A stretch of 64,000 bases of DNA, taken from Chelydra serpentina (Eukaryota; Chordata; Testudines; Chelydridae). The stretch is taken from the NCBI GenBank assembly GCA_037349315.1, contig JBAIAC010000006.1, positions 17,085,501 through 17,149,500 of the forward strand. The letters run 5' to 3'. Of this stretch, positions 44,500 through 55,216 are shown one piece after another. Position 1 is the first letter of the stretch. Each line of letters begins with the position of its first letter. The notes under the pieces were generated by a model. It was not told the DNA's origin. It worked only from the letters and a program-made list of their open reading frames with translations, and made no database searches. The translations under genes and the position numbers were made by a program.

Positions 44500-46639
44500 T
44501 AATGTGGGTTAAACTTTGTAGCCCTGTTATGCTATATACATGATTAATGATAATAAATAGAATGTATTCTGTATGCCATACAATTTGAGAAGTCTAAAGT
44601 ATAAACTAAATCTCCTGTCTTTTCATAATTACTGATAAAAGCCCCAATTCTCTCCAGTTTGAATGTAGTTAGGCTTAGGGGGTTAAGTCTATTCTGTTTT
44701 AAAAGAAGAAGAAAACAGAGGATTTGATTGTTCATGACATTTTGTTCAGAATCAATCATTGTCGGCTCAGGTTAGACTGATTTACTATGAGCCTGCCATA
44801 GAAAAGATTTGCCACAAATGCCAAGGCTCTGAGCTATTTCCACTGCGCTGAACATAATGATGGATTTATCATTGCAATCAAGATGGTAAAACAGCATGGT
44901 CCCCTGAGTAGAGCACCAGGCAAATTGATCACAACAGCCCTGAAGTTATATAAGGGCTTTGTTTATCTGGTCTCAGTCTTCTGGAATAGTAATCCAACAT
45001 AAGATAAAACACTCTGATCTTTACAGAAGTTTGGACAGGTTTTATCTCCCCAGAAACATATAGAGTGGTATAGTATTTACCAGGGAGTAAACTAACTACC
45101 CATTAAAAAAAAAGTATATAATAAAATCCAGTCCAACATATTGTGAAGTGGTAGGAAATACCATTATTACCATGGACAGTACCAATCTTACAGCATTCTC
45201 TGAATCCATAATTGAATATGCTGTAATAGCTTAATATGAAAGTGAATAACGTGGGAACCAGAACATTTGCTTTTAATGAATTACCTTTTCATTACAAGCA
45301 TTCTTTCCTAATTCAATAAAGAGATGGTGACAACAGGAAGTGCTTCCAGAGCCTAAGTACATTAAAACTAAAATGAAATATTGGCCCTTTCATGATTATG
45401 CAGCAGCAAACTTGGCTTTTGCACAAAGGCGACAGAAATAATCAGCCTTTAGCTAACACTTTTCAGTCATAGACCTCAAAGCACTTTGCAAAGGAGTGTA
45501 AATATTATTATCCATTTAACAGATGAGGACGCTGCACCACAGTTCTTGGTATGATCCAGGATTTCCTAATATTCCCTCTATTCTTGCAGATCAAAGGTAC
45601 CAAGAAATTCGGATAAAACAAAGGAAGGACCTCACATGAGCTCGCTGTACTCTTCACTGGATATCCATCCATCTGGGACTCCAGCTACCTCAGAGATTCT
45701 CTCTGCCTCTGGGAATCACAGTGGCTGATGTATAAACTGGAACAAGGGCATTCTGGGTAAAGAGTATCTTCTCACCCACAGCCAAAATTAGCCAAAAATA
45801 TATCCCGTCTTCCTTCATCCCGCTCCTGTGAAAATAGACGGGATTTGATGTGTGGGCTGAAGTTGAATAGATTAGGGCTATTCTGGACCAAGAGAAGACA
45901 GAGTCCCAAGGTTGCGGACCCCTCATAGTTATCAGCTGATGCCCTAGAGCATGAAATTTGGTTAGCTCTATGCTACAGAGCAAAACTAACATTGCTGGGA
46001 CAGATCCACTTCTAGATCATCCAGGTCCTTTACATTGCCACAGCACTGTCCAGGTGTAGTATAGTGCTGGGATAGCCAGCGCTGCCCTTTCAGTCCCAAG
46101 TCAAGTGTTTGTGTTGGGATGGGTGGAGTGTGGCTGCAGTGCTACTGCGCTCCAGCTGTTATCTGCTGGAGTAATGGTCCCTGGACTACTTTAAAGAATG
46201 CAGGGATAGTGCAGAACAGGTCCCTTGTCTGCCAGCAGACAATGGGCATAGCTAAAAAATCCAGTCCATAATCATTGTGTTGTATTTCTCCTTCCCGCTC
46301 CAGCTCCTGCGGCTGCTGCTGTGATTCTGCTGTCTCCTATTTCTCTTTCCATCTCTAGCTCTCTTTCTCTCTTTGGAGGTTAATAGGATGTAGCTCACCA
46401 ATGATCATGGGTCAAACTGTTTGGCCATCCCTGATCTAGAAGCCATCTAATGAGTGAACAAACTCTTGATGCTTGCAGCTATGAGCCAATCTGATTTTGT
46501 ATTAACCTCAGGAAGGTCAACATGGTCTCTAAATGTGATAAATATCCCATTCCTCAAACTGCTGATGGAGAGCATGGAGAAGGTGAAAGATCTAGGCTTG
46601 TGCAGAGACACAAACAGGTATTACAGTTTAAAAGGCGTT
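44500..46639. other. unannotated stretch with one MIR fragment
   Basis: The MIR piece at 45455-45545 is listed separately. No gene recognised. The 100-residue minus frame at 45690-45992 has no motif I know. Confidence 0.4.
45455..45545 (-). mobile_element. MIR-type SINE fragment
   Basis: 'TCATAGACCTCAAAGCACTT' and 'ATTATTATCCATTTAACAGA' followed by 'TGAGGACGCTGCACCACAG' match the reverse complement of the MIR 3' half. Confidence 0.6.
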
Positions 46640-47358
46640 AACTGTTAGACTCTCTCTCTCTCTCTCTCATTTTTTAATGTCTTTTCCGTGCCAGTGTTGG
46701 TGCTCAGGGAGGAAAGCAGTCTCTTCTGTCCTTCTCTGTCACTTACTGCTGCTTCCTTTTTCTCTATGGTGTTGAGATTGACAATTCTGGTCTCCTTGCT
46801 AAGGGCTCTCCTTAAGGTTTATCTTGGGTGCCCACATTTCCTCACACCCTTTGGTATCCATGTGACAGCGTCATGTGGAATTCTGTGTGTTGGTATCCAG
46901 ACTTCTTGCCCCAGATAAGTCTGACGTTTCCTTAGGATTCTGATGGAAATGAGCGGCTGGTTGGTGATTTCCTGGATATCTTCATTGGTGATGATATCTT
47001 TCCTACCAATGCCCGGAATCTTTTTCTGTCTAACATTTTAGTAGATCTCCAGCTCCTTCAGCTGTATGTTAACACCAAGATTACAATTTCTGAATTGAAA
47101 ATTCTCAGATTTGATGTGGCGCTGAATATCTTTGATTTCCACATGCTGTTGAGTATAGTGAATGCTGTGGCTGCCTTTCCTATCCTTCCTATCCTCTCTT
47201 TTCCTTCTTGAGGTTTCTTTTGGCTAATATGCTGCTTCTCAGTTAGCTGGACTGTTCTACTTTCTTCATATTTTTGCCTTCTAATGTGATGTTACTGCTT
47301 GACGTCTGGCTTTCAGTGATGTTTGTTTTATTATAACTCATTTTGAGCCCTGCTTGGC
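46640..47358 (-). pseudogene. LINE ORF2 C-terminal part (RTE/R4-like), minus-facing half
   Basis: Minus-strand frames give, in order, 'AGLKMSYNKTNI' (end of the RT palm, the G-L-K-x-x-x-x-K-T block), 'ITLEGKNMKKVEQ', then 'DIQEITNQPLISIRILRKRQ', 'YLGQEVWIPTHRIPHDAVTW' and 'PKGVRKCGHPRYTLRRAL'. This matches the conserved C-terminus of R4/RTE-type LINEs (R-R-x-W-L-G-H ... P-x-G-K-R-x-R-G-R-P ... T-W-R-R), much decayed. The domain normally helps target binding and RT function. It is one half of a split element; the RT palm lies to the right in the opposite orientation. The (TC)n tract at its 3' end (46648-46669) may be a former tail region. Confidence 0.75.
46648..46669. repeat. (CT)n microsatellite
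   Basis: An uninterrupted CT dinucleotide run of about 20 bases. Confidence 0.9.
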
Positions 47359-47479
47359 CTGCTATTTTTATATAATATTTATAGATATATATTATCTTAC
47401 TGAGTGTAACAACTAAAGAGCAGCTACATTATTCAATGTTGCAGGGAAAGTTGCAGTGTGATACTACACAAGATGACAG

Positions 47480-48165
47480 AGGCAGAGGATTTAAAGCTTA
47501 GAGAAGAACTGTCTGTATTCAGGCCCAGGAGACCCTATGTAGATCATCATAGAAGACTATATAGAATAGCAAGCTACCCTCTTCATCAATTTAATTATGT
47601 TTTAAAAAGCATTTGACAGCCTGCACAGACATCCATTGTGGAATATTCTTCAGTCCTATGGGATCCCAGCTAAAGTCATCAGCATCATCAAGGCCACATA
47701 CAGAGATGTGAAGCACTCTGTACACTTAAGGCTAGGTCTACACTAACCCCCCCTGTCGAACTAAGATACGCAACTTCAGCTACATTATTAACGTAGCTGA
47801 AGTCGAAGTACCTTAGTTCGAACTTACCTGTGGTCCAGACGCGGCACGCAGGCTCCCCCGTCGACTCCGCCTACTCCGCTCGTCGAGCTGGATTACCAGC
47901 GTCGACGGCGGAGCACTTCCTGGTTCGATTTATCGCGTCTAGACAAGACGCGATAAATCGAACCCAGAACATCGATCCCGCGCCTCCGACGCGAGAGGTA
48001 AGTATAGACGTACCCTTAGGTGAACAACAAGTGGTTTAGTGTGGACACTGGCACTGTTGTTTTGTATTGCCATAGACTGGATAATGAAGAAGTGTATTAG
48101 CAACACAAACACTGGTGTAACATGGGTAGAAGGCAATTGCCTAGAAGACATCCCTGAAAAGTTAC
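47480..48165 (+). pseudogene. LINE reverse transcriptase palm (RTE/R4-like), plus-facing half
   Basis: Plus-strand pieces read 'LFINLIMF' stop 'KAFDSLHRHPLW' (RT motif A region; the expected catalytic Asp position is altered), then 'NILQSYGIPAKVISIIKATY' and 'RDVKHSVHL'. After the MITE at 47729-48015 it resumes with 'LLFCIAIDWIMKKCISNTNT' and 'WVEGNCLED', just short of the catalytic FADD box. This is the part of ORF2 immediately upstream of what the minus-facing half encodes. Frameshifts and stops are present, so it is inactive. The order and orientation match a twin-priming inversion. Confidence 0.75.
47729..48015. mobile_element. palindromic MITE inserted in the LINE RT remnant
   Basis: The ends 'AGGCTAGGTCTACACTA' and 'AGTATAGACGTACCC' are inverted repeats, with TTA at 47726-47728 and 48016-48018. 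A strong hairpin 'CTTCAGCTACATTATTAACG' with 'TAGCTGAAGTCGAAG', and a second 'TTCGATTTATCGCGTCTAGA' with 'AAGACGCGATAAATCGAA', give a cruciform-capable structure. Removing it rejoins the RT reading. Confidence 0.8.
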
Positions 48166-48331
48166 AGATAAAGATAGGCTCTGCGTGGGCTCTATAAATT
48201 CATGTCTTTGCATCTCAGTTACAACTGAACACACAACAAATGATGTATTTGACAAATTTAGTCTCTTTCTCTGCGCATGGACATTCTGTGAGCAGATTGT
48301 TATTTCTTCATTGTATTCATCATTTGAATGA

Positions 48332-48531
48332 TATCAGAGGGATAGCCGTGTCAGTCTGGATAGACAGATGACAGATATATTGGAGCATAAGCTTTTATGG
48401 GTGAAGACCCACTTCGTCAGATGCATGTGATGGAAATTTCCAACACATGCATCTGAGGAAGTGGGTCTTCGCCCATGAAAGCTTATGCTCCAATATATCT
48501 GTTAGTCTATAAGGTGCTACAGGACGCTTTG
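48332..48531. mobile_element. hairpin element (Penelope-like terminus family), long inverted dimer
   Basis: The first arm starts 'TATCAGAGGGATAGCCGTGT'. The arms meet near 48435 ('GGAAATTTCC') and the second runs to 'GTGCTACAGGACGCTTTG'. A perfect direct repeat of up to 15 bp, TCATCATTTGAATGA (48317-48331 and 48532-48546), flanks it. Hammerhead-like CTGANGA-stem-GAAA blocks are present on both arms (CTGAGGA at 48453 on plus; CTGACGA on minus at 48414-48420). Confidence 0.85.
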
Positions 48532-48624
48532 TCATCATTTGAATGAATCCAGTTAATATTATTTCAAGTTTTTTCTCTATGGATTGGTCATAAATAATTT
48601 AAATTTCAGCTGTATTGTTTAAAT

Positions 48625-48745
48625 CTCTGTGACTCAATTTTCCCATCTATAAAATGAGGATAATGATACTTTGCAAAGTGCTTTGAGTTCTTCTGCTGAA
48701 AAGCATTATATAAGAGCTTGGTATTATTATTACTATTATTTAATC
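48625..48745 (+). mobile_element. MIR SINE, 3' half
   Basis: 'TTTTCCCATCTATAAAATGA', 'GGATAATGATACTTTGCAAA', 'GCATTATATAAGAGCTTGGT' and a TATTATTATTACTATTATT end. Confidence 0.85.
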
Positions 48746-49620
48746 TGATAGGTTAGATAAGAAACATGGCTTTGTCTCTCTTCTGTGACTGGACAAGCAT
48801 GCAACAATTTCTGACATGAAAACTTGTGTGCATGAATGCAAAATAAAGTTTCTATGATTACTCACCCATGCAATTTTGAAATTTTGCTTTCTGCAAACAT
48901 TTTGCTACTATAATGCTATCACTTGAAGGTTTGAGGAAAGAAAACACACAGGGTTTTGAAAAGAGCTGATGTGAATAAATTTAAAATTCAGAGGAGTATT
49001 GGTGAACATTTTATTTGCATTATTCAGCTAGCTCTGTTTTTGAGTTGCATGGAAAACCTTCAGGCATAATATTGGACCTTATTCAACAGGGATATGATTA
49101 TTTCTGCAGATGCATAGATGGGTAATGTGGCTTTTAAAGAAAACTGATGTGACTCAACTAGAGGGCGTGTGAAGAGGATGCAGGATGCTAGCATAACACA
49201 CAGTTTCATAAGTGTTTAAACTACTTCAGAGGTAAAATTACCAGGTTTATTCTGCCAGAGATAAGAGTGATCCAGAAACTACTTATTAGGATACTGGTGT
49301 TTCCCGTATTACATATTATAGCATATTTGACACTCATCTCTCATTCATATCTGTTCTTTAACCAGACCAATTTCCACGACAATTTTTAAAAGGGAGTTAT
49401 CTACTCTGCGCTTCCGTTTTCCGTAACACTGAAATTTTGCACATACAGATCCAGTGTAGTTTTCTTAAATTGTATCACAAAAAGCACTTTGTAATATGAC
49501 ACGAACTGCCCTTTACTCAGACCAGTGACTAAATTCCACCATTGTAGCCTAAGGATGTTGACTGGGCCTGCAACTATGAGTAAGGCTCAACAAATGTCAT
49601 AGTAGCTGAAGAGATAAATG
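48746..49620. other. unannotated stretch
   Basis: No gene or repeat recognised. Confidence 0.4.
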
Positions 49621-49625
49621 AAGAG

Positions 49626-49857
49626 CGTGTCTGCATTTGAGCTGGGAGGTGTGATTCCCAGCTAGAGTAGATGGGCTTGAGCTATCGTGCTCTACTAAAA
49701 ATAGTAGTGCAGCCTGGGTAGTAAGGGGTGTGGCTCAGGCTAGCCATCCAAGTACAATTCGGCCCAAGCCCCCTGAATACATATCTGGAGGGCTAGCTTG
49801 AGCTGTTTACTTGAGCTGGGACTCACACCCCGAACTCCAAGTGTAGACATATCCTTA
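49626..49857. repeat. MITE-like element with AGTGTAGACAT end
   Basis: 'GAGCGTGTCTGCATTTGAGC' at one end and 'CCAAGTGTAGACATATCCTT' at the other are partly inverted. Internal 'TTGAGCTATCGTGCTCTACT' is palindromic. It resembles the TWA-duplication MITEs, but no clear duplication was found. Confidence 0.5.
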
Positions 49858-49894
49858 CTTCTATGCAGTCATGACTGCATCAACATATATATCT

Positions 49895-50470
49895 CTACAA
49901 TAGAGTTGCTCAAAAATTCTCAATCAAAACTGTTATTCTGCAGGAAGATTAGGTTATCAATTAAAGGATTTGTGTGTGTGTGTGTGTGGAAAATATCTGC
50001 ATTCTGTTGAAAATTTTGATTGTTTGATGAAAAACAATGTTTGAAAACCCCCCAAAGTGGGTTTTTCATTGGAAAACCAAAATATTGCGATTCTGAATCC
50101 TTTCACAATGCCTCATGGGAATTGTAGTTTGGGTGCTTCATGTTCTCATTCTCCCCTATTGGTCAGGCTCCCCAGCCTGACCTCATCTCGCGTGACAATG
50201 CGACTACCGTGATGTGCAGTGTCTTCTCACCAAAAAATGAGACCACAGCACATCATGTGAGATATAATCCAACCAGGAAGCTTTGCCTCTAGAGGAGAAT
50301 GAGAACATGAGTCACCTGTACTACAACTTCCATGAGGCAACAGGGCACTATTTCAGAATCAAAATATTTCAAATTTTCACCAGAAATATTTCACATTTCA
50401 AATTTTCACCAGAAACTCTAAAGCTTACACAGGGGGGAAAAAATCACCACATTTTCAAGCCAGCTCTAAT
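49895..50470. repeat. large AT-rich fold-back element
   Basis: It starts near 'ATAGAGTTGCTCAAAAATTC' and ends 'CATTTTCAAGCCAGCTCTAA'. Internal long arms pair, for example 'CCTCATGGGAATTGTAGTTT' with 'ACTACAACTTCCATGAGGCA', and 'CATGTTCTCATTCTCC' with 'GGAGAATGAGAACATG'. The (TG)n tract at 49968-49989 lies inside. It is non-coding; the 97-residue frame follows the palindrome only. Confidence 0.65.
49968..49989. repeat. (TG)n microsatellite
   Basis: A TG dinucleotide run of about 20 bases. Confidence 0.85.
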
Positions 50471-51860
50471 GTACAAACATATACACCCACCTCTCCATAC
50501 ACTCAAAAATATTATACCACGTAAAACATGCTCCATGCCAGCCACATACTTTGAGGCAAATGCATGGGAAGTGTAAGGTAGGCAAAGAAAATAAAGTCAG
50601 CATCACAGTTTAGGGATGTTTTTTCTCTTCATGTCTCTCCGTTTATCTCCACTCTTTATGTTCTGAATTCTCTCCCATGCACACTGGCAGTGGGGTTGAA
50701 TTCTGATGAGACTATAATTGATGTAATGCTGGGCAGTATGTTGCCTCAAGGATTTAACAGAAAAATAACAGTTGCCCAACACTTTTTCAGGTATCAGGAA
50801 GGTTGGGTAACTTGATTAAACAGGGGCATTTTGGCAGTTTCCAGACAGATTGTCTAGTCCAGGTAATTAGTTTATTTTCCACAAGGATAAAACACAATAG
50901 AAAAAAAATTGAATACCTTCCCCCCCAAATTGCTTACACTATTTTGAAATTCTGTTCTTGCATGGTGGGAACTAAATCTCAGTAATCTTGAACTGACTTC
51001 AGATTGACCTTGAAACTCACAAACTAAATTGCACAACGATGTGACCATGAACAAACAAAGGGAACGTGTTCACGAAGGCAGCAACACGCCCAGAATGTAC
51101 TCAGAGCAAACTGATATTAAACAAAAAGACCATTGCTTTATATAGACTGTTCTTTTAATTGTGTGTAGGCTTCTGAAAACTAACACTGACATAGGGAAAA
51201 TAAATAATATTCAGCACTTAGCAGTCAGCTGTAAAACCTTTCAATTTTACCTTTGGAGTATTTGCTATATTCTTTCAACTTCTCTATGGTTAGTATAGGA
51301 AATACCAAAATACAATATGATAATTAGGGTTGTTCAAATGTGAAAATGTAATTGATTATCAGCTACTGATGATTGGACCCAAAAAGTAATCTCTTACATA
51401 TAAATACATGATTAAATCCATTCTTATTCAGCAAAGCACTTAAGCACATACTTAAGCCCCATTAAAGTCAAATAAGCTCATGCCTAAAATGATTAAATGC
51501 TTTGTTGAATAGATATGGCCTGGTAAATTGGGGTCTAAGCTATTACTGGTTATTTTTACAGCTGTTTTTATTCAGATTGATTTTATTCTAGGATCACTAA
51601 CTATTCAGAAAAATTAAATAAAAAAAATAGAACAAATTCTAGTCAGCATCTAACTCTTTATTTACATTGCTGGAATGTATTGTCTTCATTGACTGACATT
51701 GGTTTTAGTTCCTGCTCCACTTTCCCCTGTGCCAGCATGCATCTTTTTGAGATTGCAAATGGTGTGTGATAACATTGCCACCTATTCCTACTTCGCTCCT
51801 ATAGCCAATTATTCTCATTGTTAAGAAAGTGCATCGTATTTTCGGTTTGAACTTTGCTGA
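50471..51860. other. unannotated stretch
   Basis: It contains an old repeat fragment at 51425-51525 ('CAGCAAAGCACTTAAGCACA'). No gene recognised. Confidence 0.4.
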
Positions 51861-51863
51861 CTT

Positions 51864-52200
51864 CTACTTCCTGCTGTTGCTTCTTGTTATGCCTTTGTGT
51901 GCTAGTTTAAAGAGCCCTGTAGTATCACTTCCTTGACCCATTCTCAATTCATGATGAGCCAAAATTGAGAGAGGAAACATCTGGGCCAATGATGGCCTTC
52001 CATTGTGATTCAGCCAGACCTTGGTAATGTATGCAAAGTCAGGAACCTCATCAGTGATCAAATCCTGGGTGGTGATAACCTTTTTAGCCACTGATTTTGC
52101 AGTTAAATAGCATGAATCAAAGTGTTGTGATTTTGTCAATCAACACCGTGTGCACTGAATAAGAGATACCAGCTGAAGCCTGACACTACATACATCAAAC
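51864..52200 (-). pseudogene. LINE endonuclease fragment (L2-like)
   Basis: A 91-residue minus frame carries 'LTAKSVAKKVITTQDLITDE' and 'VPDFAYITKVWLNHNGRPSL', then 'QMFPLSILAHHELRMGQGSD'. This matches the N-terminal part of an L2/jockey-type LINE endonuclease, where the consensus is N-x-R-S-x-x-N-K ... D-L-I-x-D-E ... C-I-T-E-T-W-L. The catalytic Glu of ITETWL is replaced by Lys here (ITKVWL), and the Asn of the N-x-R-S box is Ala-Lys. Only the start of the domain is readable and no RT follows. The family assignment is by motif order alone. Confidence 0.65.
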
Positions 52201-52684
52201 ATGGTCTGCACCTTAACCACTATCTCTTTTTGCAGGTTCTCAAATGGATGTGTGATTAGGGTTTGTGATGGCAGACCGCCAACTGTTTTATACATCTAAG
52301 TTCCTATGCTGAACCCCTCACTTCTTCAACTAACATCTTCCCCATTTTCCCCATGATTGAACTAGCACAACATTTCAAGGTATGAAAGCAGATTCTTATC
52401 TGTAAAAATGTTATTTCCCCCCAAGAAAACAAATATGAAACATTTGAGAAAGTGGCAAAATATTCTCCCTAAGTGGTGTTCCAATCTAAAGTCGACTCTA
52501 TCTCTGGCCAAAGGGTAATTGTTTTGCAACTTTCAGATGTTCAGATATGTTATTGTCCACACAGCTCTCTCTAAAATAAATCCGAGCTGTACCTGCTCCT
52601 TGAAAAAAGAAAAGGAAAGGGACAAACTGAGTTAGATCTGTCAAATTCCAAACCTTTTCCAAATGCTATAAATAGTTACATAAA
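52201..52684. other. unannotated stretch
   Basis: No gene or repeat recognised. Confidence 0.4.
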
Positions 52685-52698
52685 CTATCATTTTACTA

Positions 52699-53169
52699 AA
52701 AGAACAGGAGTACTTGTGGCACCTTAGAGACTAACAAATTTATTTGAGCATAAGCTTCCGTGGGCTACAGTCCACTTCATCAGATGCATGGAATGGAATA
52801 TATAGTAAGAAAATATATATACATACAAATTGAATTTATTTCCCCATCTTAAGTATCCTCACACCTTCTTGTCAACAGTCTGCCTGAAATGGGCCATCTT
52901 GATTATCACTACAACAGTCTTTTTCTTCCTGCCGATAATAGCTCTCCTTAATTAATTAGCCTCTTAGAGTTGGTACGGCAAATTCCACCTTTTCATGATT
53001 CCCTGTATGTATATATATCTTCTTATTATATGTTCCATTCTATGAATCTGATGAAGTGGACTGTAGCCCATGAAACCTTATGCTCAAATAAATGTGTTAG
53101 TCTCTAAGGTGCCACAAAAACTCATCTTCTTTTTGCTGATACAGACTAAAACAGCTGCTACTCTGAAAC
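52699..53169. mobile_element. long palindromic element (Penelope-like terminus family, second subfamily)
   Basis: The left arm 'AACAGGAGTACTTGTGGCAC' and right arm 'AAGGTGCCACAAAAACTCAT' are inverted. The right arm continues to 'AACAGCTGCTACTCTGAAAC'. An exact 14-bp direct repeat, CTATCATTTTACTA (52685-52698 and 53170-53183), marks the whole 471 bp as one insertion. Each arm carries a CTGATGA...GAAA block (plus at 53048-53075; minus CTGATGA at 52777-52783). The unique centre (about 52830-53010) has no recognisable coding. Confidence 0.85.
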
Positions 53170-53183
53170 CTATCATTTTACTA

Positions 53184-53511
53184 TTATTGCCAGTTCAGAC
53201 AAGGTGAAACACGTGAAAAGTCTCAACTGACATCCTGAACTAGAGCAAATTAATTAGGAGGTTATTATTGGTGATGGTAAGTATTTTATCATGAACACCT
53301 TTGTATTTGTTTTTGTTCTTTTCATGGGAGTATTAGGTATTTGGTTATTCTTCAACTCAGATAAGTCTGACCCCTCCCCAATAACCAGGAAGAGAGATTT
53401 AGGGGCTCTCATGACTGATTCTGAACTGCCTTGCTTTCTCAGGTTTGCTTTGCTGTCCTCCAATGAGAATTTACTATGGGGTCCAAAAATATCACTTTCA
53501 GGATTTTCCAT
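53184..53511. other. unannotated stretch
   Basis: Short overlapping frames on both strands and no motif recognised. Confidence 0.4.
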
Positions 53512-54660
53512 AGAATCATAGGACAGGAAGGGACCTCGAGAAATCATCTACTCCAGTCTCCTGCACTCATGGAAGGACTAAGTATTGCATAGATCATCCC
53601 TGACAGGTGTTTGTGTAACCTGCTCTTAAACATCTCCAACCATGGAGATTCCACAACCTCCCTGGGCAATTTATTCCAGTACTTAACCACCGTGACAGTC
53701 AGGAAGCTTTTCCTAGTATCCAACCTAAACTGCCCTTGCTGCAATTTAAGCACATTGCTTCGTGTCCTATCCTCAGAGGTTAAGAACAATTTTTCTCCCT
53801 CCTCCTTGTAACAACCTTGTATGTACTTGAAAACTGTTATCATGTCACCCTTCAGTCTTCTCTTCTCCAGACTAAACAACTCAAATTTTTTCAATCTTCC
53901 CTCATAGGTCATGTTTTCTAGACCTTTAATCATTTTTGTTGCTCTTCTCTGGACTTTCTCCAATTTGTCTGCATCTTTCTTGAAACATGGTGGCCAGAAT
54001 TGAACACAATGCTCCAGCTGAACCCTAATCAGCACAGAGTAGAGCGGACAAATGACTTGTGTCTTGCTTACAACACTCCTGCGAATACATCCTAGAATGA
54101 TGTTTCCTTTTTTTGTAACAGTGTTGCACCGTTGACTGATATTTAGCTTGTGACTCACTATGTCCCCCAGATCCCTTTCTGCAGTACTCCTTCCTAGGTA
54201 ATCATTTCCCATTTTGTATATGTGCAACTTATTGTTCCTTCCTAAGTGGAGTACTTTGTATTTGTATTTATTGAACTTTATCCTATTTACTTCAGACCAT
54301 TTATCCAGTTTGTCCAGATCATTTTGAATTTTAATCCTATCCTTCAAAGCACTTGCAAACCTCCCAGCTTGGTATCATCTGCAAACTTTATAAGTGTACT
54401 CTCTACGCCATTATCTAAATCATTGATGAAGATATTGAACAGAACTGGACCTGGAATTGATCCCTACTCGATATGCCCTTCCAGCTTGAATGTGAACCAC
54501 TGATAACTGCTCTCTGGGAACGGTTTTCCAACCAGTAATGCACCCACTTTATAGTAGCTCCATCTAGGTTATATTTCCCTATTTTGTTTATGAGAAGGTC
54601 ATGTGAGACAGTATCAGAAGCCTTACTAAAGTCAAGATATACCCACATAGCTTCCTCCCC
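53512..54660 (-). mobile_element. CR1-like LINE, different subfamily, RT to 3' end
   Basis: About 1.15 kb on the minus strand. A 267-residue frame (53544-54347) includes 'IKFNKYKYKVLHLGRNNKLH', 'KLNISQRCNTVTKKGNIILG', 'RVQLEHCVQFWPPCFKKDAD' and '[20 protein letters not shown]', the CR1 thumb and C-terminus. Upstream in a shifted frame (to about 54660) is motif A 'VYLDFSKASDTVSHDLL'. The palm is broken between them; '[11 protein letters not shown]'-like DNA near 54385 needs a frameshift. The 3' tail 'CATAGAATCATAGGACAGGA' differs from the main subfamily and matches the short copy at 59140. Confidence 0.9.
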
Positions 54661-55208
54661 AGCCAGGAGGAGAATTCTAAGTTGTATCCTTACACTCACG
54701 ATAGCACAAAGTGTTTTCGTGGTGGGTTTCCAGCGCTGTCTGAAAACAGGAAGTCCTTCAGATGTGTAAAATAAATGTAAAAACAAAACAAACAAAAAAA
54801 CTGTAACCAGAATGCTTTCACCTTTCCTTAGATATTTCAGATTTGTCTATATTCAGTTATTTAGCTGAACTGATTTTTCTTCTCTAATCAGCAATTAGAT
54901 AATATAGCCTAAGAGCCAGACCCTCAACTGGCACAAATCGCATCATTGCATGATAATAATCAGTTGTTGGGTGCCTAACTTGAGACCCCTGGCAGCCTGA
55001 TTTTCAGAAGGTGGGTGTTTAGCTTTGACTGAAAACTCTTGGGGGAAAGGAACCATCTTTTTGTTCTGTGTTTATAAAGCACCTCGCTGAGGTCCTGTAA
55101 ACAGAATAATCATATGCACTTTCTGGAAATCAGAGGATGAAATCCTGGCTCCATTGAAGTCAATGGAAGATTTACTACTGGAACCAGGATTTCCCCCACC
55201 ATTTTTAA
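54661..55208. repeat. old interspersed repeat flanking a GC-rich insertion
   Basis: The first 300 bases show nothing clear. From about 54960, 'GGGTGCCTAACTTGAGACCC' and 'GCCTGATTTTCAGAAGGTGG' belong to the family of 5700-5950, which resumes after the insertion at 55706. 'TCCATTGAAGTCAATGGAAG' near 55150 is a common old fragment. Confidence 0.45.
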
Positions 55209-55216
55209 GGTGTCTT

